NCBI GenBank assembly: GCA_032433765.1
Contig: JAVIAB010000160.1
Location: forward strand, 13,065,969 to 13,129,968
Length of the DNA: 64,000 bases
Direction: 5' to 3'
DNA from: Megaustenia siamemsis
Lineage: Eukaryota; Mollusca; Gastropoda; Stylommatophora; Ariophantidae
The translations under genes and the position numbers were made by a program. Positions 34,870 to 47,272 of the stretch are shown piece after piece; position 1 is the stretch's first letter; the number at the start of each line of letters is the position of its first letter. A model generated the notes under the pieces. That model made no database searches and was not told the DNA's origin. It worked only from the letters and a program-made list of their open reading frames with translations.

Positions 34870-36360
34870 TGGGTGGGATAGGTAGTCTGGTGGACTCCGA
34901 TGGGTGCGATAGGTAGTCTGGTGGACTCTGGATGGGTGCGATAGGTTGGACTCTGGATGGGTGCGATAGGTAGTGTGATAGACTTTGGATGGGTACTATA
35001 GGTAGTCTGGTGAACTTTGGGTGGGTGGGGTAGGTAGTCTGGTGGAATTTTGGGTGGGTGGGATAGGTAGGCTGGTGGACTCTGGATGGGTGCGATAGGT
35101 AGTCTGCTTTGACTCTGGGTGGGTGCTATAGGTAGTGTGATGGACTTTGGATGGGTGGGATAGGTAGTCTGGTGAAATTTTGGTGGGTGGGATAAGTAGT
35201 CTGGTGGATTTTAGAGTGGGCACGATAGGTAGTCGGGCGGACTTTGTATGGGTGCGACAGATAGTCTGGTGGACTCTGGATGGGTGGGATAGGTGAACGG
35301 ATAGACTTTGTATGGGTGCGATAGGTAGTCTGGTGGACTTTAGGTGGGTGCGATAGGAAGTCTGGTGAACTTTGGGTGGTTGGGATAGGTAGTCTGGTGA
35401 ACTTTGGGTGAGTGGGATAGGTAGTCTGGTGGACTTTGGGTGAGTGGGATAGGTAGTCTGGTGGACTTTGGGTGAGTGGGATAGGTAGTCTGGTGGACTT
35501 TGGGTGGTTGGGATAGGTAGTCTGGTGAACTTTGGGTGAGTGGGATAGGTAGTCTGGTGGACTTTGGGTGGTTGGGATAGGTAGTCTGGTGAACTTTGGG
35601 TGAGTGGGATAGGTAGTCTGGTGGACTTTGGGTGGTTGGGATAGGTAGTCTGGTGAACTTTGGGTGAGTGGGATAGGTAGTCTGGTGGACTTTGGGTGAG
35701 TGGGATAGGTAGTCTGGTGAACTTTGGGTGAGTGGGATAGGTAGTCTGGTGAACTTTGGGTGAGTGGGATAGGTAGTCTGGTGAACTTTGGGTGAGTGGG
35801 ATAGGTAGTCTGGTGAACTTTGGGTGAGTGGGATAGGTAGTCTGGTGAACTTTGGGTGGTTGGGATAGGTAGTCTGGTGAACTTTGGGTGAGTGGGATAG
35901 GTAGTCTGGTGGACTTTGGGTGAGTGGGATAGGTAGTCTGGTGAACTTTGGGTGAGTGGGATAGGTAGTCTGGTGGACTTTGGGTGAGTGGGATAGGTAG
36001 TCTGGTGAACTTTGGGTGAGTGGGATAGGTAGTCTGGTGAACTTTGGGTGAGTGGGATAGGTAGTCTGGTGAACTTTGGGTGAGTGGGATAGGTAGTCTG
36101 GTGGACTTTGGGTGAGTGGGATAGGTAGTCTGGTGAACTTTGGGTGAGTGGGATAGGTAGTCTGGTGAACTTTGGGTGGTTGGGATAGGTAGTCTGGTGA
36201 ACTTTGGGTGAGTGGGATAGGTAGTCTGGTGGACTTTGGGTGAGTGGGATAGGTAGTCTGGTGAACTTTGGGTGAGTGGGATAGGTAGTCTGGTGGACTT
36301 TAGGATGTGCACGATAGGTAGTCGGGCGGGCTTTGTATGGGTGCGATAGATAGACGAGCT
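34870..36360. repeat. 32-bp minisatellite, about 46 copies
   Basis: The unit contains GATAGGTAGTCTGGTGAACT and TTGGGTGAGTGG. Units with GTGAAC or GTGGAC and with GAGTGG or GTTGGG alternate in higher-order patterns, with diverged units at both edges (before about 35370 and after 36310). Three units make 96 bp, or 32 codons, so long minus-strand frames (438 and 552 codons) appear. They are artefacts. Confidence 0.95.
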
Positions 36361-36519
36361 GACGGAAATGTGAGGCAGAACAAAGTTTAGAGAAGAAAGA
36401 GATTGATAAAAATGAATACAGAGTTAGAACGAGAAAGAGAAATGAGCGAGAGAGAATTGAATGAATAGCATGGAGAGATTGAACAACACGCATGTATACA
36501 TACATACATAGAGATAAAG

Positions 36520-36775
<256 letters not shown>

Positions 36776-36908
36776 AAACCCCAAACTGAGAGAAATAGAG
36801 AGGATGGCATACAGAGAAAGATGAAAAATACAGTGAAACTAATTTTGCGGGACAGACCTACAGGCATAGGGAGAAAGAGCCAGAGAATGGAACAAGCATA
36901 CATAGAGA

Positions 36909-36948
<40 letters not shown>

Positions 36949-37329
36949 GAGAAAAGAAAAAAGCTTGAAAACGTCATGCTAATTGTTAACCAATCTGTAC
37001 CGCGTTAAGTGTATTTTGACATGTCTTAAAAACCGTTCTTGCACGCAATCTAACATAGTGCATAACCCAACCGCGGCAAACATTTAGCCTGATCCCGCCG
37101 TATAATAGAGTTTATTTGACACGAACTACTGACTGGGAATGGAGTGACCCATGTAACTGCCTTGTTATGCTGAGCCAGCGTTGTTTTTCTCCAATAAATC
37201 TTGGCACACTCTATAATGTAGTGTTTCGTTAATACCCGTGACGTCATTGCCGTGTATTCGGATCGACAATGGAACGAACACACGTTATAGGTGGTTTTCG
37301 ACATTATTGCGCAGTAAACTGAAGGCACT

Positions 37330-37675
37330 AATATCTTCAGTAATCAAGAAAAGACGATGGTCATATGTTGGACATGTGATGAGAAGAGATAATAACCGAA
37401 TAACAAAGCAAGCCCTCATATGGGAAACAACAGGTAAGAGGAAAAGAGGAAGACCCAGATAGACACTGAGAAGAACATTGATGAGAGAGGCAAGAGCAGC
37501 AGGAAGCGGCTCCCTCAATGAGATAGAGCTGCTTGCACAGAACAGAGACAAATGACGAGATTTGATAAAATATCTTTAAAAGAATTGAAAACTGCTAGAA
37601 CAAAAATTCAGATAAGAGGAGTATCTTGGTCTACGCCCTATGGGCCGGCTACAGCTCGAAAGGTCAATAGATAGA
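37330..37675 (+). mobile_element. LINE 3' fragment (family E)
   Basis: The plus strand encodes the C-terminal tail of a non-LTR RT: KKRRWSYVGHVMRRD, WETTGKRKRGRPR, then, after a stop, LNEIELLAQNRDK. Severely truncated and frame-broken. Confidence 0.75.
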
Positions 37676-37837
37676 AACTGACGGTTGTATTGGTTGTATA
37701 AGTGGCAATAGATTGTGGCAGTTTACGTCGTTAACGACCGTTTGATGTTAATGTTTTAATCAGTTGTGATTGTATTTGTAAAGTTTTTTTTTTCTGAATC
37801 AGTGTAGGCCAGATGACTTATTATTGCGACAAGAAAA

Positions 37838-38012
37838 ACATTCATTTCAGGGGAAAGAGGTATGTTTACAACACTCAGAAAAAAAAAATCACAAATAATG
37901 AATAACAGGAAAAAAAAAATAAATAGTCTGACGCAGGATCGAACCCGTACTCCTCGACACAACGCCATACCACGAGAAACCTACGCTAGAGCACACGACC
38001 AACTAAGCAACC
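37838..38012 (-). mobile_element. tRNA-derived SINE, family 2
   Basis: On the minus strand a head with A box TTGCTTAGTTGG and B box GGGTTCGATCC is followed by a poly-T-rich body and GAGTGTTGTAAACATACC. Same family as 26-250 and 43444-43623. Confidence 0.75.
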
Positions 38013-38178
38013 TTAAAAAAAAGCTGCTATCATTGGCGATGTCTTTCTTTCACGCATGTACTCTGACTGTAGCGTAGAGTTACGGGCACAACGCGAAAAT
38101 AATTGTATGTCTGTTTTTAAAAAAAAGGTAAAGTGCCCCGTCACGCCACGTGGCGTATAGGGAATATGGTGTTCATCA

Positions 38179-40064
38179 TCATTTGCCATGCCGGTTGGCG
38201 TAGGTGATCATGTCCCTCCACAATCTTCTATCTACAGTGCATCGTATCAGTTCTGTTGTTGACAGTTTTCCATGCCATGACACCAAACTATCCAGTATTT
38301 TCTCTCTCTGTCGTCCGCGATCTCTCTTTCCTTGTATTTTGCCAGTTGTAACCAAGTATTCCAACTTTCCTCTTCTCATGATGTACCCGAAAAATGTTGA
38401 TTGCTTCTTTCTGATGTTTTTTAAGAGAACCCTTTTTGTGTTGGCCTCTTTGAGAACTTCCTCTTTGGTCTTTTTAGCTGTCCCGGGAACTTTCAACATT
38501 CTTCTGAGAAATCTCATCTCTGTGGCCTCTAATCGTCTTTTCATTTGTTTGTCTACTGCCCATGATTCGCTTCCATAGGTCAGAATTGGTTCTATATAGT
38601 ATCGATGAATTCTCTTTCTCATTTTTATTGGCATAGATTTGTTGCATAAGATATTTTTAATTTTCTGAAATGCTATTTTGGCCTGAGCTATTCTGCTTTT
38701 TATTTATGTGGTGCATCTTCCAGCTGATGTTATTATTGTGCCCAAGTATTTGAAACGTTGCACTTGTTTCAGATTTGTCTCGTTTATTTTTATGCTGCAT
38801 GATGGTGATGATTGTTTCTTCGATATAACCATTACTTCTGTTTTCTTACTATTCAGACTGAGACCTTTCTTGTTGCTGCTACTATTATGTCTATCATTTC
38901 TTGTAGTTTTTTCTCTGTCTCTGCTATTAAGACTGTGTCATCCGCATATCGCAAATTATTTATGTTTTGACCGTTGACTTTAATTCCTTTTTTGTCTACT
39001 GTTGATCTCATAATATATTAGCTGTAAAGTGAAAATAAATCCGGTGACAGAACACAGCCTTGTCTGACTCCTTGTTTTATATATTGGAATTGTCCTGTTT
39101 GGTTGTTAATTCGTATAGCTGCTGTTTGTTGCCAGTACATGTTTTTTTATGATTCGCAGATCCTTGCCATCAATGTTTAATTTCTCCAGCATATTGATTA
39201 TTTCCACATGCTTTACTTTGTCAAATGCTTTCGTGTAGTCTATAAAGCACATATATATATATCTTTCTTTACCTCTATAGATCTTTCTATCAATGTTCTT
39301 AAGATGTATATTGCATTATTGGTGCCCTTTCCTTCCACAAATCCACATTGTTCCTCGCTTATTTCTGGTTTTATTTTGTTCCTTACACGTCTCATGATTA
39401 TTCTTAGTAATATTTTAGTCATATGACTCATGAGACTAATAGTGAGATGGTCTTCATAGTCGGTGGCTCCTGACTTTTTCGGTATGGCTACAAAGATAGA
39501 TTTTAGTAGATCTTCGGGCACGTGTCCAGTGTTATATATGTCATTGAGTAATTTTGTTATGACATGTACTCCCAGCTCTCCTAATACACTTATCTCTTCG
39601 ATTGTTATATTGTCGGGACCTGGATCTTTGCCTCTTTTCATGTGTTGAATTGCGTCCTCCACTTCACTCTGCATTATTGGTGGTCCTGTGTCTTCATTTG
39701 AATTGTTTAATTCTGGTCTTTCATCATCATAGAGTTGACTGATATATTCTGTCCATCTTTCCATTGTCTTCTCCTGTCCCATTATTATATTTCCTTTCTT
39801 TGATTTCACACATCCTGAAACTTTGACTTCTTTTCTTCCTGTTAATTCATTTAACTGATTGTGCATAAATTTTGAGTCTTTCTTTTGTTGTTTTTCCATT
39901 TCTTCACATTTCTGTTTTAACCATCCTTCCTTTGCTTCACTGCACTTGTGTTGGATCTCTTTGTGAAATATTTTGTATGTCCGTTCTTCTTTCTTATGTT
40001 TTCTTCTTTCGTCCATTAGCTGTAATATTTCTTCTATCATCCATTTCTTTTTGTTGATTCTTTT
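38179..40064 (-). pseudogene. LINE reverse transcriptase (family B), frame-broken
   Basis: Resumes the ORF after the nested insertion. A linker rich in K and E is followed by RT blocks MKRGKDPGPDNI, FVAIPKKSGATDYEDHLTIS, EQCGFVEGKGTNNAI (frame 39240-40073). The middle, including LRYADDTVLIA near 38925-38955, lies in other frames. The tail frame 38179-38634 has YGSESWAVDKQ, FGYIMRRGKLEYLVTTGKI and LWRDMITYANRHG. At least two frame breaks occur. The YADD box is intact. Confidence 0.88.
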
Positions 40065-40780
40065 CATCATCAAGTACCCTGCCTACTGGCGTAGGTGATC
40101 ATGTCTCTCCACAATTTTCGATCTCGGCAGCTATTTATCATTTCTGTTGTTGACCTTCTGCCAAGCCACTCTCTTAAGCTGTCTGTTATTTTTTTCTCTG
40201 TGCTTCCCTCAATCTCTTCGCCTCTCAATTTTTCCAGTTGTTACAATATATTCCAGTTGTTCTCTTCTCATTACATGGCCAAAAAATGATGATTGTCTCT
40301 TCCTAATATTGGAAATTAGCTCTCTTTTTGCTTTGACCTCTCTCATAACATTTGCATTACTCTTCTTAGCTGTCCATGGTACTCTCAACATTCTTCTGTA
40401 AAACCACATTTCTACAGACTCCAGTGATTTTCTTGTCTGTTGTCCTATTGTCCATTATTCGCATCCATATGTCAAGACTGGCTCTACATAACATTTAAGA
40501 ACTCTTTTTCTCGTTTCTATTGTCAAAAATGGATTGCATAGTATCTTCCTCCTTTTTTGGAAAGCTGCTTTGGCCTGAGCCATTCTGCATCTCACCTCTT
40601 TTGTACATCTTCCGTCTGAGGTTAACAAAGTTCCCAAATATTTAAATTCATTTACCTTTTTTAATATTGTTCCACTTTTCGTTATTTTGCACTGAGGTGA
40701 TGTCTTTTTCTTTGTTGTTACCATTACCTCTGTCTTTTTGCTATTAAGGCTGAGTCCTTTCTTTTTTTGCTTCTGATTGA
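40065..40780 (-). mobile_element. 5'-truncated LINE (family A) nested in family B LINE
   Basis: Begins inside the RT just after the catalytic core (KKGLSLNSKKTEVMV) and runs to a 3' end with GCCAGTAGGCAGGGTACTTG and ATGATG. The perfect 11-bp repeat TTGATTCTTTT flanks it (40054-40064 and 40781-40791) and interrupts the family B ORF at TKRIN. Same family as 10174-10813 and 62826-63308. It is the youngest layer of the nest. Confidence 0.93.
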
Positions 40781-41937
40781 TTGATTCTTTTAGTCACTGG
40801 TATTACTTCTTTTGATGTTTGTTGAATCGATTGTTTGAGCATTTCCCACTGCTCCTGGATGTCCTGTATTTTCTTAATAGCATTATATCTATTTTTTACT
40901 CTCGTGCTGTACTTATCACTCATCTGTTTATCTACTCTTAGCATATCTAGTTCTAATTTTATATTTCTTGGTGATTTCTGTGCCTTCCGCAGTTTTATTC
41001 TTATCTTTCCAACTACTGGTACATGGTCACTATTACAATCTGCTCCTGGCATTGTTTTAGCAGATGTTATCCCATTCCTGAATCTTCTCTGTACCAGTAT
41101 AAAATCAATTTGATTGTGTACTTTTTTGTCTGTGCTTTGCCATGTCCATAGTCGCCTAGGGTGTTGTTTGAACCAGGTGTTACCTATAATCATTTCATGT
41201 GTCTTTGCCAAATCTATCAATCTATCCCCTCTGTCATTCGTCGCTCCAAGGCCATGCCCCCCAGTCACATTTTGCACTTTAGCTGTTCCTACCTTTGCAT
41301 TGAAATCCCCTAATATAATTATTATTTCTTGGGATTTACACTGTTCCATGGTCGCCTCTAGCTCCTCGTAAAAAGTGTCAATGTCTTCTTCTTCGCTATC
41401 ACTTGTTGGTGCATAAACTTGAATTATGCTGATATCCATTGGTCTGCCTCTCAATTTTACTAGCAGAATTCTGTCTGATACTGGCCAAAATCCTTTCACC
41501 GTTTTGCTTCTTTCTCTATCTAACATGATGCCTACTCCTCTTTCGTGTGTGGTTCCCCCAGAGTAAATTACATTTCCACTGTCGCGTTGTAATAATCCTG
41601 CCCCTTTCCATCTCATTTCACATAGTCTCAAGATGTTCAATTTCATTCTCTTCATTTCTTGACTGATGTTTTCTAGTTTTCCAACCTGGAATGCTGATCT
41701 AATGTTCCAAGTTCCTATTGCTAGTGTCTCTTTATTTTTGATCTTGCATACAGTAGCATGATGACGCTCCCTACCGGACGAGGCGGCTGTGAAGTCTCCA
41801 TTAACGTCGTTAGCTGTAAATATAAGGTTGTGATTTGTCATGATCAGTCCTGGCAATTTAAGAAGGTAGTTTGCCATTCCTTTCCTTCTTGGCAGTGACT
41901 GTAATAGTCGGAGATCGCAGCCATTGTCTCTATACAT
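40781..41937 (-). CDS. LINE endonuclease domain (APE type), N-terminal part of the ORF
   Basis: An intact frame of about 385 codons from ATG at 41937 to the nested insertion. After a leader of about 70 residues the AP-endonuclease-like domain begins at LAIGTWNIRSAF (catalytic Asn). It continues with KLNILRLCEMRWKG (catalytic Glu), IQVYAPT, IIILGDFNAKVG (Asp, Asn), a DRGDRL..LA segment, RRLWTWQSTD, QIDFILVQRR (Asp) and SDHVPV (Asp-His). All expected APE catalytic positions are present. It nicks target DNA to prime reverse transcription. The same domain is often annotated in databases as craniofacial development protein 2-like. The frame runs into foreign sequence where the nested LINE begins. 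Confidence 0.92.
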
Positions 41938-42309
41938 GAGATGTTCTGCCTGTCATCGCGGTGTGGGGACCATAACCGGCACTACTTGTCGGCTACTCCC
42001 ACAACACCATCCACCACCTGCTCCAATGGCTTCACATAACCCTGATAGGGGGGCTAAACGGGAGCTCCACCTTGCCTAGGGGTCTCCCGAAGACTAGCGG
42101 AGGAAAGGAGACGTCTTACTCCTCCTTTGGTACGGTAGAACTCTACCCAATATGGTGTTAGTGACCATAATTTGTATAGACCTTCGGAACATGATTTTTG
42201 GGGTAATGTGGTCGGTATTACACCCGTGCCGCTTTACATTGTCCTTTGTAGTCCAGTTCACTAACGACTGAGCCATCACGGCTTCTGTATGTCTATAGTT
42301 TACTGTTAA

Positions 42310-42470
42310 AACACGTTCCTTGCTGTTTTTTCTGTTGTTATTTGTGAATTATGTTCCCGAGTGCTGTAAACATACCTCATCCCCTGAAATGATTCGCTGA
42401 TCTATCGTCTCGGAAGTTTCTTTCCATAATAATATTCATTTATTATTATTTGTCTCCTCTAACGTGACAA
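42310..42470 (+). mobile_element. tRNA-derived SINE, family 2, 3' part only
   Basis: Matches 120-250 at GTTATTTGT, CCGAGTGCT.TAA and CTCGGAAGTT, and the 37.8 kb copy at GTAAACATACCTC. The tRNA-like head is missing. Confidence 0.6.
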
Positions 42471-43443
42471 ATGTTTTTACTTCTTTGAGTATTGAGTTTG
42501 CCTTGTATGCATAACTCTTTATTGTTTCGATTATATGGGCTCAGTTCTTTATGAAGACTTTCTCATTCTATCTGACCTTCTGCTTTTCTGCTTGGCCTTC
42601 GTCACAAACCCACACAACTGCGGCTTCTTTTGAGGTAGCAATACAGTGTCCATCTACTTTGTCCCTCCCGTGTCTGTACAAAACATTCCTCAAATCTCGC
42701 CTTATCTTGCACTTCAGCATTCACTTGTTCTGTCGTATTGTCTGTAGTCTTTCGCCCCTTCACCGTCACTCTGGAGTCAGCTATACAGCAAACCATTTTA
42801 GACAGCCACCACCACGAAGATGACATCTGCCATATTAAAGCTAAGACAACACGACTGGCTATGAATTGTAGATTCGATGAGAAGAGTTCGAAGAATACGT
42901 TTAATTAGTATATGCCAATCATAGTCTGAGCAGGAGGAGGTCAACACCTGGGAATTATGACCCAGGCTGACCCATCTCCCGTAGAGTGTCAAGAAGCTAG
43001 GATGCTGAAACACTTGCTCGATGGCATAACTTCTGATGATCAGATTCCCTCCTGTTGCGAAGCTCTGTGTAACGTGTTTCCTGTTGCAGTTCATGAGTTT
43101 ATTCTGAGTATGTCACCTGTCCAGCATTTACGTGTCACCACTGCGTGTAGTTCTAGGCTGCACGTGTTGGTTGAACAATGTTTGCTTGCCTACCTTGCTT
43201 GGTTAAAGTATTTTGACTATTTATGGTTGCTGGCTAGGACTGGTAACTCGTTATCACCCGGTAACTGAAACAGAAAACCATAAAAACCCTAAGTGGATTT
43301 AGAATCAGGTACCTTTGAACGCGGCGCGTGCATGAATCACCTCCCCTTTTCACTTCTTGAGTTGCCATAACAGGGGTTAGCGATAAGGAAAGTATGTTTG
43401 AACTTCTTGCACAATCACGGTAAAACATGTTTCAATCAAAATG
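42471..43443. other. no gene recognised
   Basis: Several 70-100-codon frames, none with a recognisable domain. The string GACACTCTAYGGGAG.TGGGT also resembles sequence near 5350-5400 (GACCCAGGC.GA.CC..CTCCC), suggesting another low-copy repeat. Confidence 0.4.
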
Positions 43444-43623
43444 CGAATCATTTCAGAAGAGGAGGTATGTTTACAGCACTCGGAAAAAAATAACAAATAA
43501 TCAGCAGAAAAAAATAAAACAAAGAACAATATATGATCCGAAGCAGGATCGAGCCCGTACTCCTTGGCACAGCGCTTGCCACGAGAAACCAAGTGCTAGA
43601 GCACACGGCCAACTCATCTTCAG
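43444..43623 (-). mobile_element. tRNA-derived SINE, family 2
   Basis: The minus-strand head has GAGTTGGCCGTGTGC (A-box region) and the B box GGGCTCGATCC. The 8-bp flank TCAAAATG appears at 43436-43443 and 43624-43631. Confidence 0.75.
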
Positions 43624-43648
43624 TCAAAATGTCTTTTATAAAGTATAT

Positions 43649-45767
43649 TCTTCTTCTTCTACCTTTTTAGCTCCCAGTGGAGCATAGGTCTTCAACAAAC
43701 ATTTTCCAAGTCATTCTGTTTTTTGCCATTCTTTTAAGATCATTCCATGTCTTCCCCATCATCTTCATCTCTGCTTCTATCTGTCTTCTCCAAAAATTCC
43801 TTGGTCTTCCTCTTTGTCTTTTCCCCTGGGGATTCCAAAAAAGGGCCTGTTATGTAATACTCTCAGTAGGTTTCCGTAGTGTGTGTCCTATCAAGCGCCA
43901 TCGTCTTCCCTGTATCTCTTTATCCACTGGTATTTGACTGGTACATTTCCATAATTCTATGTTAGTGATTTTGTCCTGCCATATCCATCCTTTTATTCTG
44001 CGTAAGCATCCATTAATGAAAGTCTGTATCTTCGTGATTATCAATTTTGTTGTTCTCCATGTTTCACAGCCATATAATAGGACCGACTTAACATTTGAGT
44101 TGAACATTTTAATTTTTGTATTTAACCTAATTTCTTTGGATTTCCATATGTTTCCCAGTGCAATGAAAGTTCCTCTTGCTTTTGATATCCTTATTTTAGT
44201 ATCATTTTCTGTTCCTCCCTCTTTATCTATATTACTGCCCAGATATATGTAAGATTGTATGTATAGTAGAGGTATTTCTCCTAGTTATATTTGGTTATTG
44301 CCAACTGTATTAAATCTCATAATGTTGGTCTTATCTCTATTAATCTTCAGTCCTAGCTGTTGTGATCTCGCATCAACGTTTGCTCATTTTATCCTGCATC
44401 TGTTGATGGCTGTGTGATAGGAGAGCTATGTCATCAGCAAAGTCTAAATCATCAAGTTGTTTGGTCAGTGACCACTGGATCCCATTTCTGTTGTTTTGAG
44501 TTTTTTTTCATAATCCAATCTATGGCCAGTAGAAAGAGAAATGGTGACAGGCATCCCTGCCTTATTCCTGTTCTTATTTCAAATGCTTCTGTAAGCTGTC
44601 CTCTTCATGCACCACACTACATTTCATTCCTTCATACATTGTTTTTATCAGGTTAATAAACTTTATGGGGATTCCGTAATGATTCAGCAACTTCCAAAGC
44701 ATTTTTCTGTCTAAACTATCAAATGCCTTTTCGTAATTTATGAATCCAATATAAAGTGGGGACTGTAGTTCTAAACTTTGTTCAACTATTTATTATACGT
44801 AGAGTAGTTATTTGATCAGCACATGATCTGTTCTTCCTAAAACCTGCTTGTTCAACTCTCAAATGTTTCTCTATGGCCTCTTTTAGCCTCTGCAGAACGA
44901 TTCTGCATAATATTTTTCCTGGCACTGGTAACAGCATAATTCCCCTATAATTTGTGCACTCCTGTAAACTTCCTTTCTTTGGTAGTTTGATCATATAACC
45001 TTCTTTCCAGTCTTTAGTTATTTCTTCCCTCTCCCAAATTTTATCTAGTAGATTATGTAACATCTTGGTAGAGGTGTTAATATCTGCTTTGATGGCTTCC
45101 GAAGGAATTTCATCTGGTCCTGTGGCTTTACCATTTTTTAATAGTTTGATGGCTTTCATTATTTCTTCTTTACTTGGTTTTCCACATTTAACATGTAACT
45201 CTTCTTCTGCTGGTAGTATATCTGGAGGATTATTTGAGCCGGATCTGTTCAAAAGTTCTTCAAAATGATCTTTCCATCTCTCCATTTGTTTCCTTATATT
45301 ACTATGCAGACTTCCTTTCTTATCTTTAATAAAGGCGTTGATCTGTTTGTATTTTGCACTTAATTTCTTTGTGCTGTTGTACAGTTCTTTCATATTCCCT
45401 TTATTTGCTGCTTCTTCTGCCTCCTTAGCTAGTTCATCTATATATTTCCTCTTATCCCTTTTAATGAATCTTCTCACTTCTTTGTTCACCTCTGTGTAAG
45501 CTTCCTGTGTCTTTGCTTTATTACTTCTCGTTTTGCTTTTATTTATGTCTGCTTTCTTGTTCTTTCTTTCTTTAATTTTATCCAGGGTCTCTGTTGTCAT
45601 CCATGCCTTATTCTGGCGTTCTCTTTTCCCCAGTGTTTCTTCGCATGTCTCTTTCCATATATCTTTTACCTGTTTCCAATGATCTTCTATATTTATTGTA
45701 TTTTCTAGTTGTTGGAGGACTTGGTATTTGTTTGATATTGTGACTGCGAATTTATCTTTTAGATAAA
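43649..45767 (-). mobile_element. 5'-truncated LINE (family D)
   Basis: A 2.1 kb element reading leftward. It starts in the linker between endonuclease and RT (QVKDIWKET), then RT, then a C-terminal tail, and ends GGGAGCTAAAAAGGTAGAAG plus a GAA-repeat tail. Flanked by the perfect 12-bp duplication TATAAAGTATAT (43637-43648 and 45768-45779). Fragments of the family lie at 6742-7060 and 48447-48630. Confidence 0.92.
44782..45600 (-). pseudogene. LINE reverse transcriptase N-terminal half (family D)
   Basis: A 272-codon open frame: a lysine/glutamate-rich linker, then LKNGKATGPDEIPSEAIK, YMIKLPKKGSLQECTNYRGI, LPVPGKILCRIVLQRLK and VEQAGFRKNRSCADQI. These are RT blocks 0-2 of the RTE/craniofacial-protein-2-type LINE group. 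The catalytic core and tail continue to about 43660 in other frames (for example SVLLYGCETWRTTK at 44060-44090), so the copy is dead. Confidence 0.88.
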
Positions 45768-45899
45768 TATAAAGTATATGACATCATATAATTATAACAA
45801 CTGAATTATGCATATTTTAGTTATTTGATTATGTTTTGTAAAAGTGTTTTGTAAAATTTTGTTTTTATCTGGAGGATGCCATGAAAGTCTTGGTGTAAT

Positions 45900-46140
45900 G
45901 TCAATTACTTTCTTTTTTGTAGTTGGCGTAATCCACAGTATCCCCTTGGTGGGCCCATTTAAGATAGTCAACATTGCATCTTCTTCTTTCATTTCTGATT
46001 TGCCACCAGTTTTGAGGGAAGACTAATTTGTAGTCATTTGTTCTTCTGTTGGCGTCTGTTGCTGTTATGTTTCCTAGTGTTTCTAATATTCCATCAATCC
46101 ATCGTCTTCGTGGTCGGCCGTTGAGTCTAGTGTTCTCTTA
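45900..46140 (-). mobile_element. LINE C-terminal remnant
   Basis: The minus strand reads GRPRRRWIDGILETLGNI then DYKLVFPQNWWQI, a typical end of a non-LTR RT ORF, heavily decayed. Confidence 0.45.
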
Positions 46141-46913
46141 ACGTCTGTTAGAAGCTCCTTGTGTTGTATTTTGGTTTGAAGCAGTGTTGGTTATTTATTT
46201 ATCTTGTTATATTAGTGTTCATTATTCACATCACATTGATCATAACGTTTACCCAACAACGTAGTTTGACACATTAATCATTACAGACTGTTCACTCATA
46301 ATTCATATTCAAGTTTATTGAATCAATCTCTGGCACAATGAAACATATTAATGGTAGCACTTATCTTTAGAATTACTGTTCTTTAATTCTGGACAATTCA
46401 GAGGCCACCGCCGGTGGATATAGACTTGTCTACAAGTGCTTATTTTCTGTGACATGTAACATTTAATTTATCTCACAACTTACTTTCGTTTGTCCTAAGC
46501 TTGTTGACGGGTCAAGTCATGTGTATTCCACACGTTTACAATAACATCTATACAATTTCCATTCTCCCGAAACTTGATATGTCCGAATTGGAGTTCCATA
46601 GCTACGCTCTCTCACTAACTACTGGCGACTGCTATTCTATACCACTGTTATAAGCTGTTAAAAAATGGGTACCGACTGAGTTACCTGACCCATGCTTTAA
46701 TTCACATATAATGCTGCATAGTTCACATTGCAGTGTGAGCAATAAAAGGGGACTTACATACCTTTTGAGATGGTTCAAAAGACGCCCTCCAATTCACCCA
46801 GCATGGAAAACAACTTAACCTTGGCCTTGGTCGATGATATCGTGGCGTGTAGGAGGAAAGAGCGCTTGGCTTCTGTCTCTCAACAATTGTGCCCTAGCTT
46901 TTACTTTATGACA
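46141..46913. other. no gene seen
   Basis: AT-rich unique sequence. Nothing recognised. Confidence 0.45.
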
Positions 46914-47257
46914 AGTGGTAGGGGTCGATTTCAACCGACTGCTTCCGGGTTCACCCAGCTTTAATAGGTACCGGATTTTTTTTCTGGGAAAGTAAAGCGG
47001 CACGGCCGTAATACCGACCATTTAACCCCAAAAATCATGTACCGAAGGTATGTAAAATATGTGCGACGGGGATATTCCGACGACTAACTGTGTATTACAT
47101 GTTCAGAATTGGGAGTCAAAATCTGTGTCTTAACATCATCAAGTACTATACATTTTTAAAAATATGACTATCATCATTTTCAGGAGAACTAACACCATAT
47201 TCCCTATACGCCACTTGGCGTGACGTGGGCACTTTAAAAAAAAAAAAATTTTTTACT
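46914..47257 (+). mobile_element. family 1 SINE with repeat X inserted
   Basis: 5'-truncated SINE with a perfect 15-bp duplication TTTTACTTTATGACA (46899-46913 and 47258-47272). The SINE body is interrupted after TGTAAAATAT by about 127 bp of repeat X and resumes at ACTAACACCATATTCCC. Confidence 0.92.
47062..47188 (-). repeat. dispersed repeat X inside a SINE
   Basis: Reads GTGCGACGGGGAT, TTGGGAGTCAAAATCTG and ATCATCATTTTCAGGAG: the reverse complement of X at 20023-20155. Because the SINE flanks are known, this copy gives the best estimate of the X ends. Confidence 0.8.
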
Positions 47258-47272
47258 TTTTACTTTATGACA

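Larger units (their letters stand above)
38174..42148 (-). mobile_element. full-length RTE-like LINE (family B), itself interrupted
   Basis: Without the nested insertion (40065-40780) the element is about 3.26 kb, the usual size of RTE-type LINEs. Reading leftward: about 210 bp of 5' leader, endonuclease from 41937, linker, RT, C-terminal zinc-knuckle-free tail and a TGATGATG end. An 11-bp perfect target duplication AATATGGTGTT flanks it. A 171-bp 3' fragment of the same family lies at 52421-52592. Frameshifts and stops in RT make it inactive. Confidence 0.92.
38113..42285 (-). mobile_element. family 1 SINE split by a LINE insertion
   Basis: The 3' part is at 38113-38173 and the rest at 42149-42285. 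The halves join at AATATGGTGTT, present on both sides (38163-38173, 42149-42159) as the target-site duplication of the LINE between them. The SINE itself keeps its own duplication TGTATGTCT (38104-38112 and 42286-42294). The second half has lost about 75 bp around the B box. Confidence 0.9.

Noticed and set aside
40065..41937. A single LINE whose endonuclease is followed directly by the family A tail
   Set aside because: The perfect 11-bp duplication on both sides of 40065-40780, and the continuation of the ORF at 40064, show a nested insertion instead.
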